From assembly GCA_026120185.1 (NCBI GenBank), contig JANUWF010001217.1:62001-126000 (forward strand): DNA of 64,000 nt, read 5' to 3'. The DNA is from Voacanga thouarsii. Taxonomy: Eukaryota > Streptophyta > Magnoliopsida > Gentianales > Apocynaceae. A program made the position numbers and the translations under genes. This document shows positions 10,609 through 20,801 of this stretch, piece after piece (the stretch's first letter is position 1; every line of letters starts with the position of its first letter). The notes under the pieces are model-generated. The model made no database searches. It had not been told where the DNA came from and worked only from the letters and a program-made list of their open reading frames with translations.

Positions 10609-12147
10609 TGATATGGCCTAAATTAGTCATATTTTTCCTAGTTATTTGAGGCTCTTTTATGATATATTTTGTTCAAAAATTAGTCATATTCCTTCATATT
10701 TGAGATTTTATCATTGAAAAGGTATTTTGTTCATTATTACAAATTTTTGGGGTAAAACGAAGCAAAAACATCGCAAAACAAAATAGAGGCGGCGCCGGAC
10801 AGGGCATAGGAACTGGCACCGGCCATGCACTATTGACACACACTTCGAGGCAATAAAAAATTGTCAAAACAAAGCGGAATAGAGTGGAACCGGCGCCGGC
10901 TCCAGTAACCAAGGCGGCGCCAACTACATTCTGGAATACATTGTGCGGAATTCAAAAAAAATCGGCGAATGAGTGAAGAACCAGAACACAACCGGCGCTG
11001 GCTCCGAGAACCAAGGTGGCACCGGCTGTGCTCTGAAAAAAAAGGCAGAATTGTGATTTTTCTTCACGATTTTTGGTAATCTGTGGAATTTTAGTATCTT
11101 CCAACTTCTACTCGGCCAAGAACATTACACCAATAAGTTTAGGCACTTCTCAAGCCGATAAATAGATGGAAAACACAAGGGAAAATGGGAGGATTCATTG
11201 ATCATCACAGAAAATCACTCAATCAAATGAGGAATTCTTCAATTCAATGAGGGTTGTGCAATAAGGTTTTCAAAGGAAGAAGAAAGAAGCTTGTCTATGA
11301 GTGCTTTCTTTTCCTTTGTTTTCTTTTTCTTGAACAATGATATGTTAATTGTTTTATTGTAATTTAACATTATTTTAGATATTCATGATATTTAGAGTTA
11401 TTTGATCTTTTGGTTAATTGATTGTTATTCTTGGTATTTAATTACTTATGCCTATTACGAGATTATTTGGTTGTTTCTTTCCATTAACTTGCTTGGAAAG
11501 GAGGTTGATGGTAGTTTCAATTTGATTAGTTTCATATGTGTTGTCTTTTAACTTGCTTCGAAAAGGGGTTAATTGCTAAGAATAAGGTAATTAAAGATTA
11601 ATTGCTATCTGTTAAGAATGGATTCATTGGTTAATTTCATATTTTAAGTTTGTTAAGAATGGAAATTTAATCAAAGGATTGTGTTTAATGCATCTTTTGG
11701 GTAAGACTGGTTAAGACAAGAATGTGATGCTAGGTTATCTAGAAGATAGGGATTCATGGATTGGAAAAGAAGTGAGTCTACTTTAATCCTTCATGATGCC
11801 AAGAGAATAATTGGTTGTAATAAAGATTGGGTACTTTAAGATTATATTTGTCTAAACAAGGGCTTGAGTTACATAATTCTCCATCCTTGATATGTATATA
11901 TTTTATTTTATTTTATTTTATTTTATTTTTTATTTTTTTCACTTTATTGAGTCGATTAAATAATGAAAGAAAAGATATTAATGTATGCTTGTTCTTTGAG
12001 GATCGACACTCGTTTGAATCCTATGCTATGTTAATGATGAGTACGCTTGTTCATATATGTAATTTGGGATTAACGTTTTAATGTAAACTTGATTGAGAAT
12101 GTGCTTAGTTTTTATATGATTTTTTATACCCAAATCCAAACACATCA
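10609..12147 (+). repeat. Athila/Tat-like LTR, copy A (1539 bp)
   Basis: Starts TGATATGGCCTAAATTAG and ends CCAAACACATCA. It is clearly homologous, in opposite orientation, to 22710-24243 over its whole length. It contains a GC-rich block (10785-11035) with repeated GGCGCCGGC / GGCACCGGC motifs in otherwise AT-rich DNA, and an open but non-conserved stretch around 11827-12081. Confidence 0.82.
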
Positions 12148-12156
12148 AGTTTTTGG
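12148..12156 (+). promoter_or_regulatory. Primer binding site remnant
   Basis: AGTTTTTGG follows the LTR end. The related copy at 33785-33806 shows the longer form, TTTTTGGCACCGTTG on the minus strand. The sequence downstream of the GG was deleted here. Confidence 0.6.
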
Positions 12157-12567
12157 AAGATAGGGATTCATGGATTGGAAAAGAAGTGAGTCTACTTTAA
12201 TCATTCATGATGCCAAGAGAATAATTGGTTGTGATAAAAATTAGGTACTTTAAGATTATGTTTGTTTAAACAAGGGCTTGAATTACATAATTCTCTATCC
12301 TTGATATGTATATATTTTCTTTTCTTTTCTTTTCTTTTATTTTCTTTTTTATTTTTTTTCACTTTACTAAGTTGGTTAAACAATGAAAGAAAGGGGATTA
12401 ATGTATACTTGTTCCTTGAGGATCGATACTCGTTTGAACCCTATGCTATGTTAATGATGAGTACGTTTGCTCATATGTGTAATTTGGGGTTAACGTTTTA
12501 ATGTAAGCTTGATTGGGAATGTGCTTAGTTTTAATATGATTTTTCATACCCAAATCCAAACACATCA
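12157..12567 (+). repeat. 5'-truncated second LTR of copy A
   Basis: AAGATAGGGATTCATGGATT onward repeats 11742-12147 with scattered substitutions and a changed T-rich run (TTTTC units instead of TTTTA units). It ends at the same ACACATCA terminus. Confidence 0.85.
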
Positions 12568-12707
12568 AATCTAACTAATGTTTCAAACTATAATAGTAAT
12601 CTCAAGTTGTAGCAAAATGTACTAAAGTAGAATTTTGTTTCAAAAAAGTTAAAATATGAAAAGTCTAATAGAGTCAATTATGACATAATATGACCTGCAC
12701 ATCCTTC

Positions 12708-14698
12708 TGTTGGAAAGTATGCCCTCTTATACTAGGTTTCTGATGTAAATATTGAATATTTTAATAAAAGAATTTATTTTTAGAAATCGTTTGTGAATTT
12801 ACTTTTTGTTTGTGCATAATTTTATTTGGAAAAAACTCATTATGTTTAAATAAGTGATCTATGTGAATGGTAGTCTTTCACAAGAAGGTATGAATCACGG
12901 GTTGTTTAACACATAAATATTTGTTCTTAACCAATTGATGAGAATGGAAATCTCAACATGTTTAGATTATTATGTTATGGATTCCAAATAGGGAATGGCT
13001 TACCTTTAGCCAGTGAGTAATCCACTTACTTCATGACATAAGCGTATTTCGAATACGTAGAATAGGACCTATAGTAGTGGTTTCTGAAAGTACTATATAG
13101 TAAAAACCTAGACTACTACTGCTACAGCGTGGACTAGTACTCTACGACTTGAGTAGGAGTTAGTAGTCTGACGAAACTGGAAGCATATACTTTGATATGT
13201 TATAGTTGAGGTTCTATCGGAGAACCAATATACTTGCATATTGGGTATATGTAACTAGTTAGTTAAGACAGACTTGTACAATATAATTTTTACACAATAT
13301 CGCCCCTTGTGTTTATCTGAATAATCTAAAATGTCCAATGCCCTGGGAAACATAACTTGGATGTTTGCTTTAGGGTAGCTCCCTTGGAAAGCGGAAACAC
13401 TCGAGGAAGTCGTGGATAATTGGACTAGAAGCCTAATGATGGTAGATGTCATTTAGAGGGGTGTTAGTATACCTCTTCCTCTCTAAATGCACGGCGATGT
13501 GTAGAGGGGTATTTTAGTCATTTCACATGTAGGTCGGAGACTTTGCTAACGCAGCATTGTCCTTGGAGTCAATATTTTCTTATGGTGATATTAGGAAATA
13601 TTTAAAATGTAAAATACAACTATTTATATAGTAGGGGTATTTTGGTCATTTTAGTAGTCAAGGCGATGTGTCTTTTTTGTCCTCGGAATAGCCCGTAAGT
13701 CCTAATTAATTTTGGATTGAGAAATTGGTCTTAGTTAAAGAGAATTTTATTTTATTCAGAAAGTCTAATTTATTATTGGACTGGAATAAAAATAAATTTA
13801 GAGAAATTTATTATCTAGTTTAATTAGTTAATTAATTATTCAGGGTCAGGGTCCAGTTTGAATAATTAAAAAATTAATCTAGGCTTAAACTAGAAGAAAA
13901 TAATTAATGCTTAATTATTTATTGGATTATTTATATAAGTCCAAGAAATAAATAATTAAAGTTTAATTATTTTTGGTTCATTTGGGCTCATTAATTATTT
14001 ATTGGGTTATTTCTACAAGCCCAGGAAATAAATAATTAATGTTTATTATTTTGGACTTTTTGGGTCCAAGAAAAATAATAAATATTATTTTGGCCCAATA
14101 GCCTGGACTATAGGATTTTTTCTAGATATGGTTCAGAAGAATTTAGGGTTAAGCCAAACTTACTCTGTTGATAACATCCAGATGTTTGAAATATCATATC
14201 CCGGAGGATATTGTTATCAGATATCAGAGACCTAGTTTTTGGCTTAAGAACTCACGCCTCTCTTGGTGGGAAACAAACTTGATTTTTCCCAAGCTTTGCT
14301 CTCTCTCTCGTGAAGCTCTCTCTTTCTCGTGACCTTTCTTTCTCTTGTTCTTGATATTGCTAATCAATAGCAAGACAATCAAGAACGTTTAGACTTCTCC
14401 TCCTCGCCTTTATTTCACCAACAAGGATTGAGGCAGTGGAATATTCCAAAATCCAAAAAGCTTGGCGTTCATGCAAACAAGGCGAAGTAGGAGATTAGCA
14501 GGATTTCAGCTGGAAGCTTCATCGAGCGGGGTAGAAAGAACTGTCCCTGTGGTTCAATCCATCCTTCCACAGCCTAAGACGTTTAAAGCACACAGAGGTA
14601 TGGTTTAAACGCCTCCATGCTACTATTGTTCTTCATTTTTTTTTCTCTATTTTTTTTCGTTTCCGGAAGCATGCTCCTCTGTTTTGTTCAAACGTACA
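12708..14698 (+). repeat. Solo LTR, copia-like family (1991 bp)
   Basis: Begins TGTTGGAAAGTATGCCC, ends TCAAACGTACA, and is flanked by a perfect 5-bp duplication CCTTC (12703-12707 and 14699-14703). No internal region or primer site follows, so it is a solo LTR left by LTR-LTR recombination. It is homologous along most of its length to 41144-42948. The TGTTGG start and the TTTCCGGAAGC-like end resemble plant copia LTRs; no coding evidence supports the lineage. Confidence 0.88.
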
Positions 14699-14703
14699 CC
14701 TTC

Positions 14704-14998
14704 AACTGCCAATATTCAACTAATATCCTCCATTGATCTTCATCAACCAACCTATCTTGCAAATAATAGGTTTCATAATATGCTAGAAAGGAATGTAGTA
14801 TTTATACTTCAACTTTGACTTATAATCCTTTCAAACTATGCAAAGTATCTTTATTATGACACTACCCCCTTCTGGTGGCGTAGTGGTGTTGTCTTTGTAT
14901 GTGTTAAACAAATAAATAATTAATTTATAACTAAAATGCTCTTGCATGTGTGGTGGGCTTTTAATTAATGAGTCAAAATTAAAAGGAAACTTATTTAC
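14704..14998. other. Unassigned sequence
   Basis: AT-rich. The only structure noticed is a short imperfect palindrome at 14858-14892 (ACACTACCCC ... GTAGTGGTGT). It probably belongs to the intron or deleted part of the old CACTA element to the right. Confidence 0.35.
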
Positions 14999-15672
14999 CT
15001 GTAATTCTTTCCACATTGAGTCTTTCAGCCTTTGAGGTACAGAATACCATCTGAGGCCAGTCCAAGTCTCACATTCCGACAATCACTTGCAAATTACAAA
15101 TGTAATTCATCCAAATTTTCTCCAAGCCCTAGAATCAGTTGGGTGCCTATAGACTCTATCTTTCACATGACCTTCTTCGTGTCACCTTGTAAAAGAAGTA
15201 GTTTTATGAGACATAAATAAGCACTTCAATTTCAGAGTCGATTGGAAATACCTAACATGCTTGCGTGCAATGGTACTGCCCTTTTTCTTATATCTCGGAG
15301 CATTGCACACCTCACAATAAGTAATGGCCTCATTTCCTTCCATGTATATCATGCAATTGTTTGAACAAGTATCTTATACTTTGCATTCTATTCTTAGTAC
15401 ATTCATTATTTTACTAGCCTCGTAGTAATTTTTGATAATTTTCACAACCATCTCTTTGAAAGCATCTTTTAAAAGCTCAATTAGCATGTCAATGGACTTA
15501 TTTGACTGCTCATTAAGGACTTTCAAATGTAATAATCTTATGATGAATAACAGACAAGAAAACTTAGTACAACCTAGATACAACTCCACTTTAGCCTATT
15601 TTAATTATTTAATATCTTTCTCAAATCTTCAGACTCTTCACTTACATTATTGAAGTCATTAATGCCAATAGT
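14999..15672 (-). pseudogene. Old CACTA transposase fragment (TNP2-like), interrupted
   Basis: Minus-strand frames give ELYLGCTKFSCLLFIIRLLH and VLNEQSNKSIDMLIELLKDA (15374-15589), RHPTDSRAWRKF, then FASDCRNVRLGLASDGI, the TNP2 order in plant CACTA elements. This is followed abruptly by VPQRLKDSMWKELQ at 15000-15040, which belongs to the second CACTA ORF. An internal deletion therefore joined the two genes. Stops and frameshifts are frequent. The upstream end continues at 28689, on the far side of the 13-kb CACTA insertion. Confidence 0.8.
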
Positions 15673-16255
15673 CACTACAGGAGAAATGGACTTTAGTGAC
15701 AATAAATATTAGTGACACCAAAATGCTTGTCACAAAATAACAGCATTAGTGACAACCTATTAAGTTGTCAGTAAAGGTCAAACTTTTAGTGACAATATAA
15801 ACGCTTGTCATTAAATGATAACGTTTAGTGACAATAGAAAATGTAGTCACTAAAGGCTTTTTCGCCAATCTCATTTGAAAACAAAAAATCTATTTAGTGA
15901 CAACTAAAAAATTGTTGTCACTAAATAATGCACTTATAATGACAAAAAAATGTCTTCTCACTAAGTAGTACACTTATAGTGACAACATTTTTCTTGTCAC
16001 TATTTATGTGCATTTAGTGACGAAAAACGTTGGAGAAATGGGCTTTAGTGATAATAAATATTAGTGACAACAAAATACTTGTCACTAAATAACAAATTGG
16101 AGACAACATTTTAAGTTGTTGAGACAAACCTTTAGTGACAACAAAAAAGATCGTTACTAAATGATAACTTTTAGTGTGAATGGAAAACTTTGTTACTAAA
16201 GGCTTTCCCGCCAATTTTATTTGAAAGCGGAAAATCTCATTAGTGACAACACTAA
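15673..16255. repeat. Left subterminal repeat zone of the CACTA, internally duplicated
   Basis: Motif TTAGTGACAA and its complement TTGTCACTAA recur about every 20-40 bases. The block 15688-15905 is repeated at 16028-16250, including the TCGCC/CCGCCAAT segment. In En/Spm such motifs bind the accessory transposase protein. Confidence 0.88.
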
Positions 16256-16261
16256 TTTTAA

Positions 16262-17612
16262 AAATATATTTATAAAGATAGGCACTTTAAATTAATTATC
16301 CAACCATTATATTGATTTAAATTGTAAGAAAAAGTGTTATGATCAAATTTAAAGATAATCGGATATACTTTTGCACGTAATCTTACAAAATATCTACAAA
16401 AATACCGAAAACCAAGGGTATTTACAAAGCTAGGCACTGCAGATTAATAATCTAACCGTTAGATTTGTTAAAGTTATTAAGAAAAATGTTATAAACAAAT
16501 TTAAAGGTAATCAAATATATTTTGGCATGCAATCCAGTTAAATCTCTACAAAAATCTGAAAACCTAATGCATTTACAAAGATAGGCACTTCAAATTAATG
16601 ATCCAACCATTAGATTTGTTGAAATTACTAAGAAATGTGTCATGATCAAATTTGAAGATAATCGGATATATTTTGGCATGCAATTCAACAAATGTCTACA
16701 AAAAGACCAAAAACCTAAGGTATTTACAAAAAATAGGCACTTTCAATTAATGATCCGACCGTTAGATTCGTTTAGATTGCTAGAAAAAGTGTTACGAAAA
16801 AATTTAAAGATAATCGGATATACTTTTGCATGTAATCCTACAAAATATCTACAAAAATACCGAAAACCTAAGATATTTACAAGATAGACACTGCAAATTA
16901 ATGATCCCACCGTTAAATTTGTTGAAACTATTAGAAAAAGTGATATGACAAAATTTAAAGATAATCCGATATATTTTGGCATGCAATCCAGTTAAATATC
17001 TACAAAAATCTAAAAACCTAAGGCATTTACAAAGATAGGAACTTTAAATTAATGATCTAACCGCTCGATTTGTTGAAATTGCTAAGAAAAGTGTTATGAC
17101 CAAATTTGAAGATAATCAGATATATTTTGGCACGTAATCCAACAAATGTCTACAAAAATACTTAAAACCTAAGGTATTTATAAATATAGACACTTTAAAT
17201 TAATGATCTAACTGTTAGATTTATTTAAATTGTAAAGAAAAGTGTTATAACCAAATTTAAAGATAATCGGATATACTTTTGCACGTAATCTAATAAAATA
17301 TCTACAAAAATACCAAAACCCTAAGGTATTTACAAAGATAGACACTATAAATTAACAATCTGACCGTTAGATTTGTTGAAACTATTAAGAAAAGTGTTAT
17401 GATAAAATTTAAAGATAATCCGATATATTTGGCATGCAATCCAGTTAAATCTCTACAAAAATCTAAAAACATAATGCATTTATAAAGATAAGCTCTTTAA
17501 ATTCATGATCCAACCATTACATTTGTTGAAATTGTTAAGAAAAGTATTATGACCCAATTTGAAGATAATCGGATATATTTTGGCATGCAATCCAACAAAT
17601 TTCTACAATATG
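16262..17612. repeat. 151-bp satellite array, nine copies with trimeric higher-order structure
   Basis: The landmark G of (A)TAGGCAC occurs at 16281, 16433, 16584, 16736, 16887, 17038, 17189, 17341 and 17492, a period of 151-152 bp. Each copy contains ATCCAACCGTTAGATTTGTT and GATAATCGGATATA-like cores. Copies 1, 4, 7 share CTTTTGCACGTAAT and ACAAAATATCTAC; 2, 5, 8 share CAATCCAGTTAAAT; 3, 6, 9 share the form AATCCAACAAATGTC. The order is ABCABCABC, a ~454-bp higher-order unit present three times. Confidence 0.9.
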
Positions 17613-17659
17613 TATCTAGTATATAGATACATCATGTATATTAGTATGTATTTAATACA

Positions 17660-17790
17660 TGTGTGAATGATTGTATGCATTCTATACCGAAAAGAGTATG
17701 CAGATCTAGACAAATGCCCAAATTTGAAATGTTGAGAACCTCGTTACAAATCACAGGATTCAAAAATACATCTCAAAGTTCTACAATATG
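17660..17790 (+). pseudogene. Extra TNP2 fragment next to the satellite
   Basis: TGTGTGAATGATTGTATGC and CAGATCTAGACAAATGCCCA match 21473-21590 of the TNP2-like gene, encoding the AD-LDKCPNLKC-EPRYK segment. A stop replaces the lysine after the second cysteine. The rest of the gene is absent here, so this is a second, isolated piece of transposase. Confidence 0.8.
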
Positions 17791-18093
17791 TGCTAATTGA
17801 ATTTTGATATTTTTTTCTCAAAAAATTTAACTATTGCTTTTTGGAAACTATAAAAACACATAGTAACCAACTTAGGGCATGTAATACATATTCATCAACC
17901 TATTAATTAAAAAACGTTGTTACGATAGTCAACATTAGCCTATTTGTAGCTCACAAATCTATTCAATTTATAAGAAGGTTTACTCTTAGAACTTGAAAAA
18001 ATAAGAATTTTATAATAAATCAAATAATCATACCTTTATAAATTTTTATATGATTAAAAAATTACTTCAATTTGATGCTTAAAATAGTACACT

Positions 18094-18230
<137 letters not shown>

Positions 18231-19490
18231 GAAAGCTAAATAAAATATTTCCATATTATAAGTCAATTATATGAATCACATCAAATGAAAAATTTTTATA
18301 TATGTAACTTTTTCTTTGATTATTGTGTATTTTTGAATTATTTGTAAAATGACTAAAACTAAAATCAATACAATAGAAGAAAAAAAAAACAAAGAGAGAG
18401 AGAGCTCGATATATTTCCTAATATAAAAAATTAGACAAGTCCAAGGCAAACTTCACCAGAGAGAAGCAATGAAAAAATATGGTAGGTGTCTACATGAAAA
18501 ATCTGGCAATCGCGTGCCTTATTAGTTATGACAAAACTATGGGTGCCAAACCGGAAAATGCTAAGAGAAAAAATCGAGGGAAGAAATAAAAAAAAAATTG
18601 AGAATTCAACAAAAAGAAGGAAAAAATGGCTTCATCTAGCACTGCTCAGACCTGTCTCCTCCAACCCACTCCACGAAACCTTTTGCTCCTGGTCTTCTGA
18701 CATCACTTGTTCCCAACCTCTTCCTCTTGAAGAGTTACTCACCACTCGCATACACAGTCGAACGAACATTGTGATCTGGATTTCGAGAGAAAAAAAAATG
18801 AATGGGCTGCAAAATCTGGCAACCGCGTGGATGAAATCGTTGTAGTAGTTGATGGGCATCCGATCGTCAATGTTTGTTAGGAAAACTCCTCCGACACATG
18901 TGTTTCAGGTATGACTTTGGATCTTGTGATTTTGTGTTTCGATTTTGCATACATTACTTGGTTTTATATAGGTTTTGTGTTTCGAGCTTTTCTTCAGTTG
19001 ATTTTTGAATGAACAGAGATTTCTTTGTATTGAAGCTACCTCTGTAGATTTTGTTTTGTTTTTTCCCATTAATTTTAGCTCAAATTGACTGATTTTTCAT
19101 GGGCTTTAGCTTCATTAGAATTTTTTAAAAATTTTTGTTGTTTTTCTAATGATTCTGACATTTTAGACATTTCTAACACATAAAGATTAAATCTTTATGG
19201 ACTTTTGGTCAAAAATGGGTAGTTGGGATTTTTATCTTTATATCAAGCAATAAACATGTTGAGAAGACATTGAAGTTTTAAAAGTATTTTTGTATTTGCT
19301 TGGTTTAGGTAGTGACGTGATTTAGTGTTGGTGTTGGAATCCGTTATTGGTGTTTTGCATTCTTAAGGAATAGGCGAGCCACTGAAATATTAAGGTGAGT
19401 TTTTCAGAACCAAGATGTCTCAAATGTAAAAATCTATTTAAGTGAAATATATTGTTACATGTTGTACTAAGATGATGCTAGACATGGAAT
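18231..19490. other. Left internal region of the CACTA, function unclear
   Basis: The open frame at 18528-18845 (105 codons) is lysine/arginine-rich at first, then LALLRPVSSNPLHETFCS; I recognise no family. The words AAATCTGGCAA-CGCGTG occur twice (~18498 and ~18811). GT/AG-like sites are plentiful, so this may be the untranslated leader and first intron of the transposase gene. Confidence 0.35.
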
Positions 19491-20738
19491 TCCTAGGCTT
19501 TATTAAGTGGACTTGGTTGAATTACATGTCTGTGACAAAGATCATAATGTAAAGAAAAATTGGACAAAGATCATAAACTTGACCTTTGGTTGACAAAGCA
19601 ATCATACCAATGAACACACTTTCATAATCCTTCTCCTTTTCTAATGAAACTGAAACATAGCAAGAAACTGAAACAGTAATCCTGCTTCTCCGTATTTGCA
19701 CGGCTCAAATCTTGTTATTTGGACTTAGTTGCAGTTTGGCTGAGAAGAATGGGTGATTTTGGTTGTCCAATAACTGCTTATTAGGATAGGGATAGGAACT
19801 TTAGCTCCAACCCTTGTTGGACCTTGTGGGTAGCATATGTATTTAATCCTTTCCTAGTACTCCACAAAGTCAATAAGAAAAGAATTAGGTTGGAACCAAA
19901 GCACTTAAGTGCAAGCATTGAAGAAGACAAGAAATTTTATAGGAGAAAACATTAGAGTTAAGTTCAACATGTGTCGTATAGGCTTTTTTTTGTAAGAAAA
20001 TGACCATAGATACGGCCATTCATTAGGAAATAAACAGGCAAAATAAGAAGCAGGATTACTAGTTTAGTATTGCACTCATGCAGCAGTTTAGTTGTAAAAC
20101 TCATTACAACAAACAACTGAAACAGTTGACAAAACAATTAAAGATCACCGACACAATCGAACACAAATTACAAGAAACTGAAACAGTATGATTACTAATG
20201 TTTCAACAGAATCTTTTTGATGGATATAACTAACATAGCAGTTTAAAATTAAAAATAGTATAAAAACTAAACCCCAAACTTAACTAGCACAAAGAAACTC
20301 ACCTGAGAGCTAAAGCAGCATAAGTTATCCATATAATTAAGCCCTACTTCAGCCTCCTCCACTACAAATCAACATCTACCTTCACCTTCTAAAACCCTAA
20401 ACTTTAGCCCCTATTATGCCAAGACAAAATCTTTTGAGAATTCTATGGAGTTTGTTACAGTGAGATGGGTTTTTGTTGTTGAGGAAGAGGGGTCTTAGAT
20501 TCGACTGCGGAAGTAAGAATTGCTACCAAAAGGCCAAGGCTTTTAGCTTAGCCTCCCCTTATTGACTTTGTTGTCTTTATTATTTCTTTAATATTGTTTG
20601 TATTGTAATGTAAGTAAGTAGCAATCCATAAATGTTACAACCGGTCAGAGCTACTATTTATTTGATTTGTTAATAATACAGTTGTTTCAATTTTCCTAGG
20701 CTTTATTAAGTGGACTTGGTTGAATTACATGTATGTGA
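19491..20738. repeat. 45-bp direct repeats bracketing 1.16 kb
   Basis: 19491-19535 and 20694-20738 are the same 45 bases (TCCTAGGCTTTATTAAGTGG, then ACTTGGTTGAATTACATGT, then TGTGAC) with one mismatch. The sequence between them has no recognised protein. Motifs around CAGGATTACT/AGTAATCCTG occur there in opposite orientations (~19677 and ~20053). Confidence 0.8.
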
Positions 20739-20801
20739 CTGGCTTATGTACTTGCGCATAATCTTGTGCTATTTTTTTTTCTTTTATCAACATTAGGTCT
20801 A

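Larger units (their letters stand above)
10609..12567 (+). mobile_element. Athila/Tat-like LTR element reduced to LTR plus truncated LTR
   Basis: A full LTR (10609-12147) is followed by AGTTTTTGG, the start of the TTTTTGGCGCC-type primer binding site, and then directly by the last ~410 bases of a second LTR copy. The internal region is gone. The flanks AATAT (10604-10608) and AATCT (12568-12572) match in four of five bases, fitting a 5-bp target duplication. Confidence 0.75.

Noticed and set aside
16262..17612. CRISPR-like array
   Set aside because: The units are full-length 151-bp monomers without unique spacers, and the surroundings are a plant transposon.
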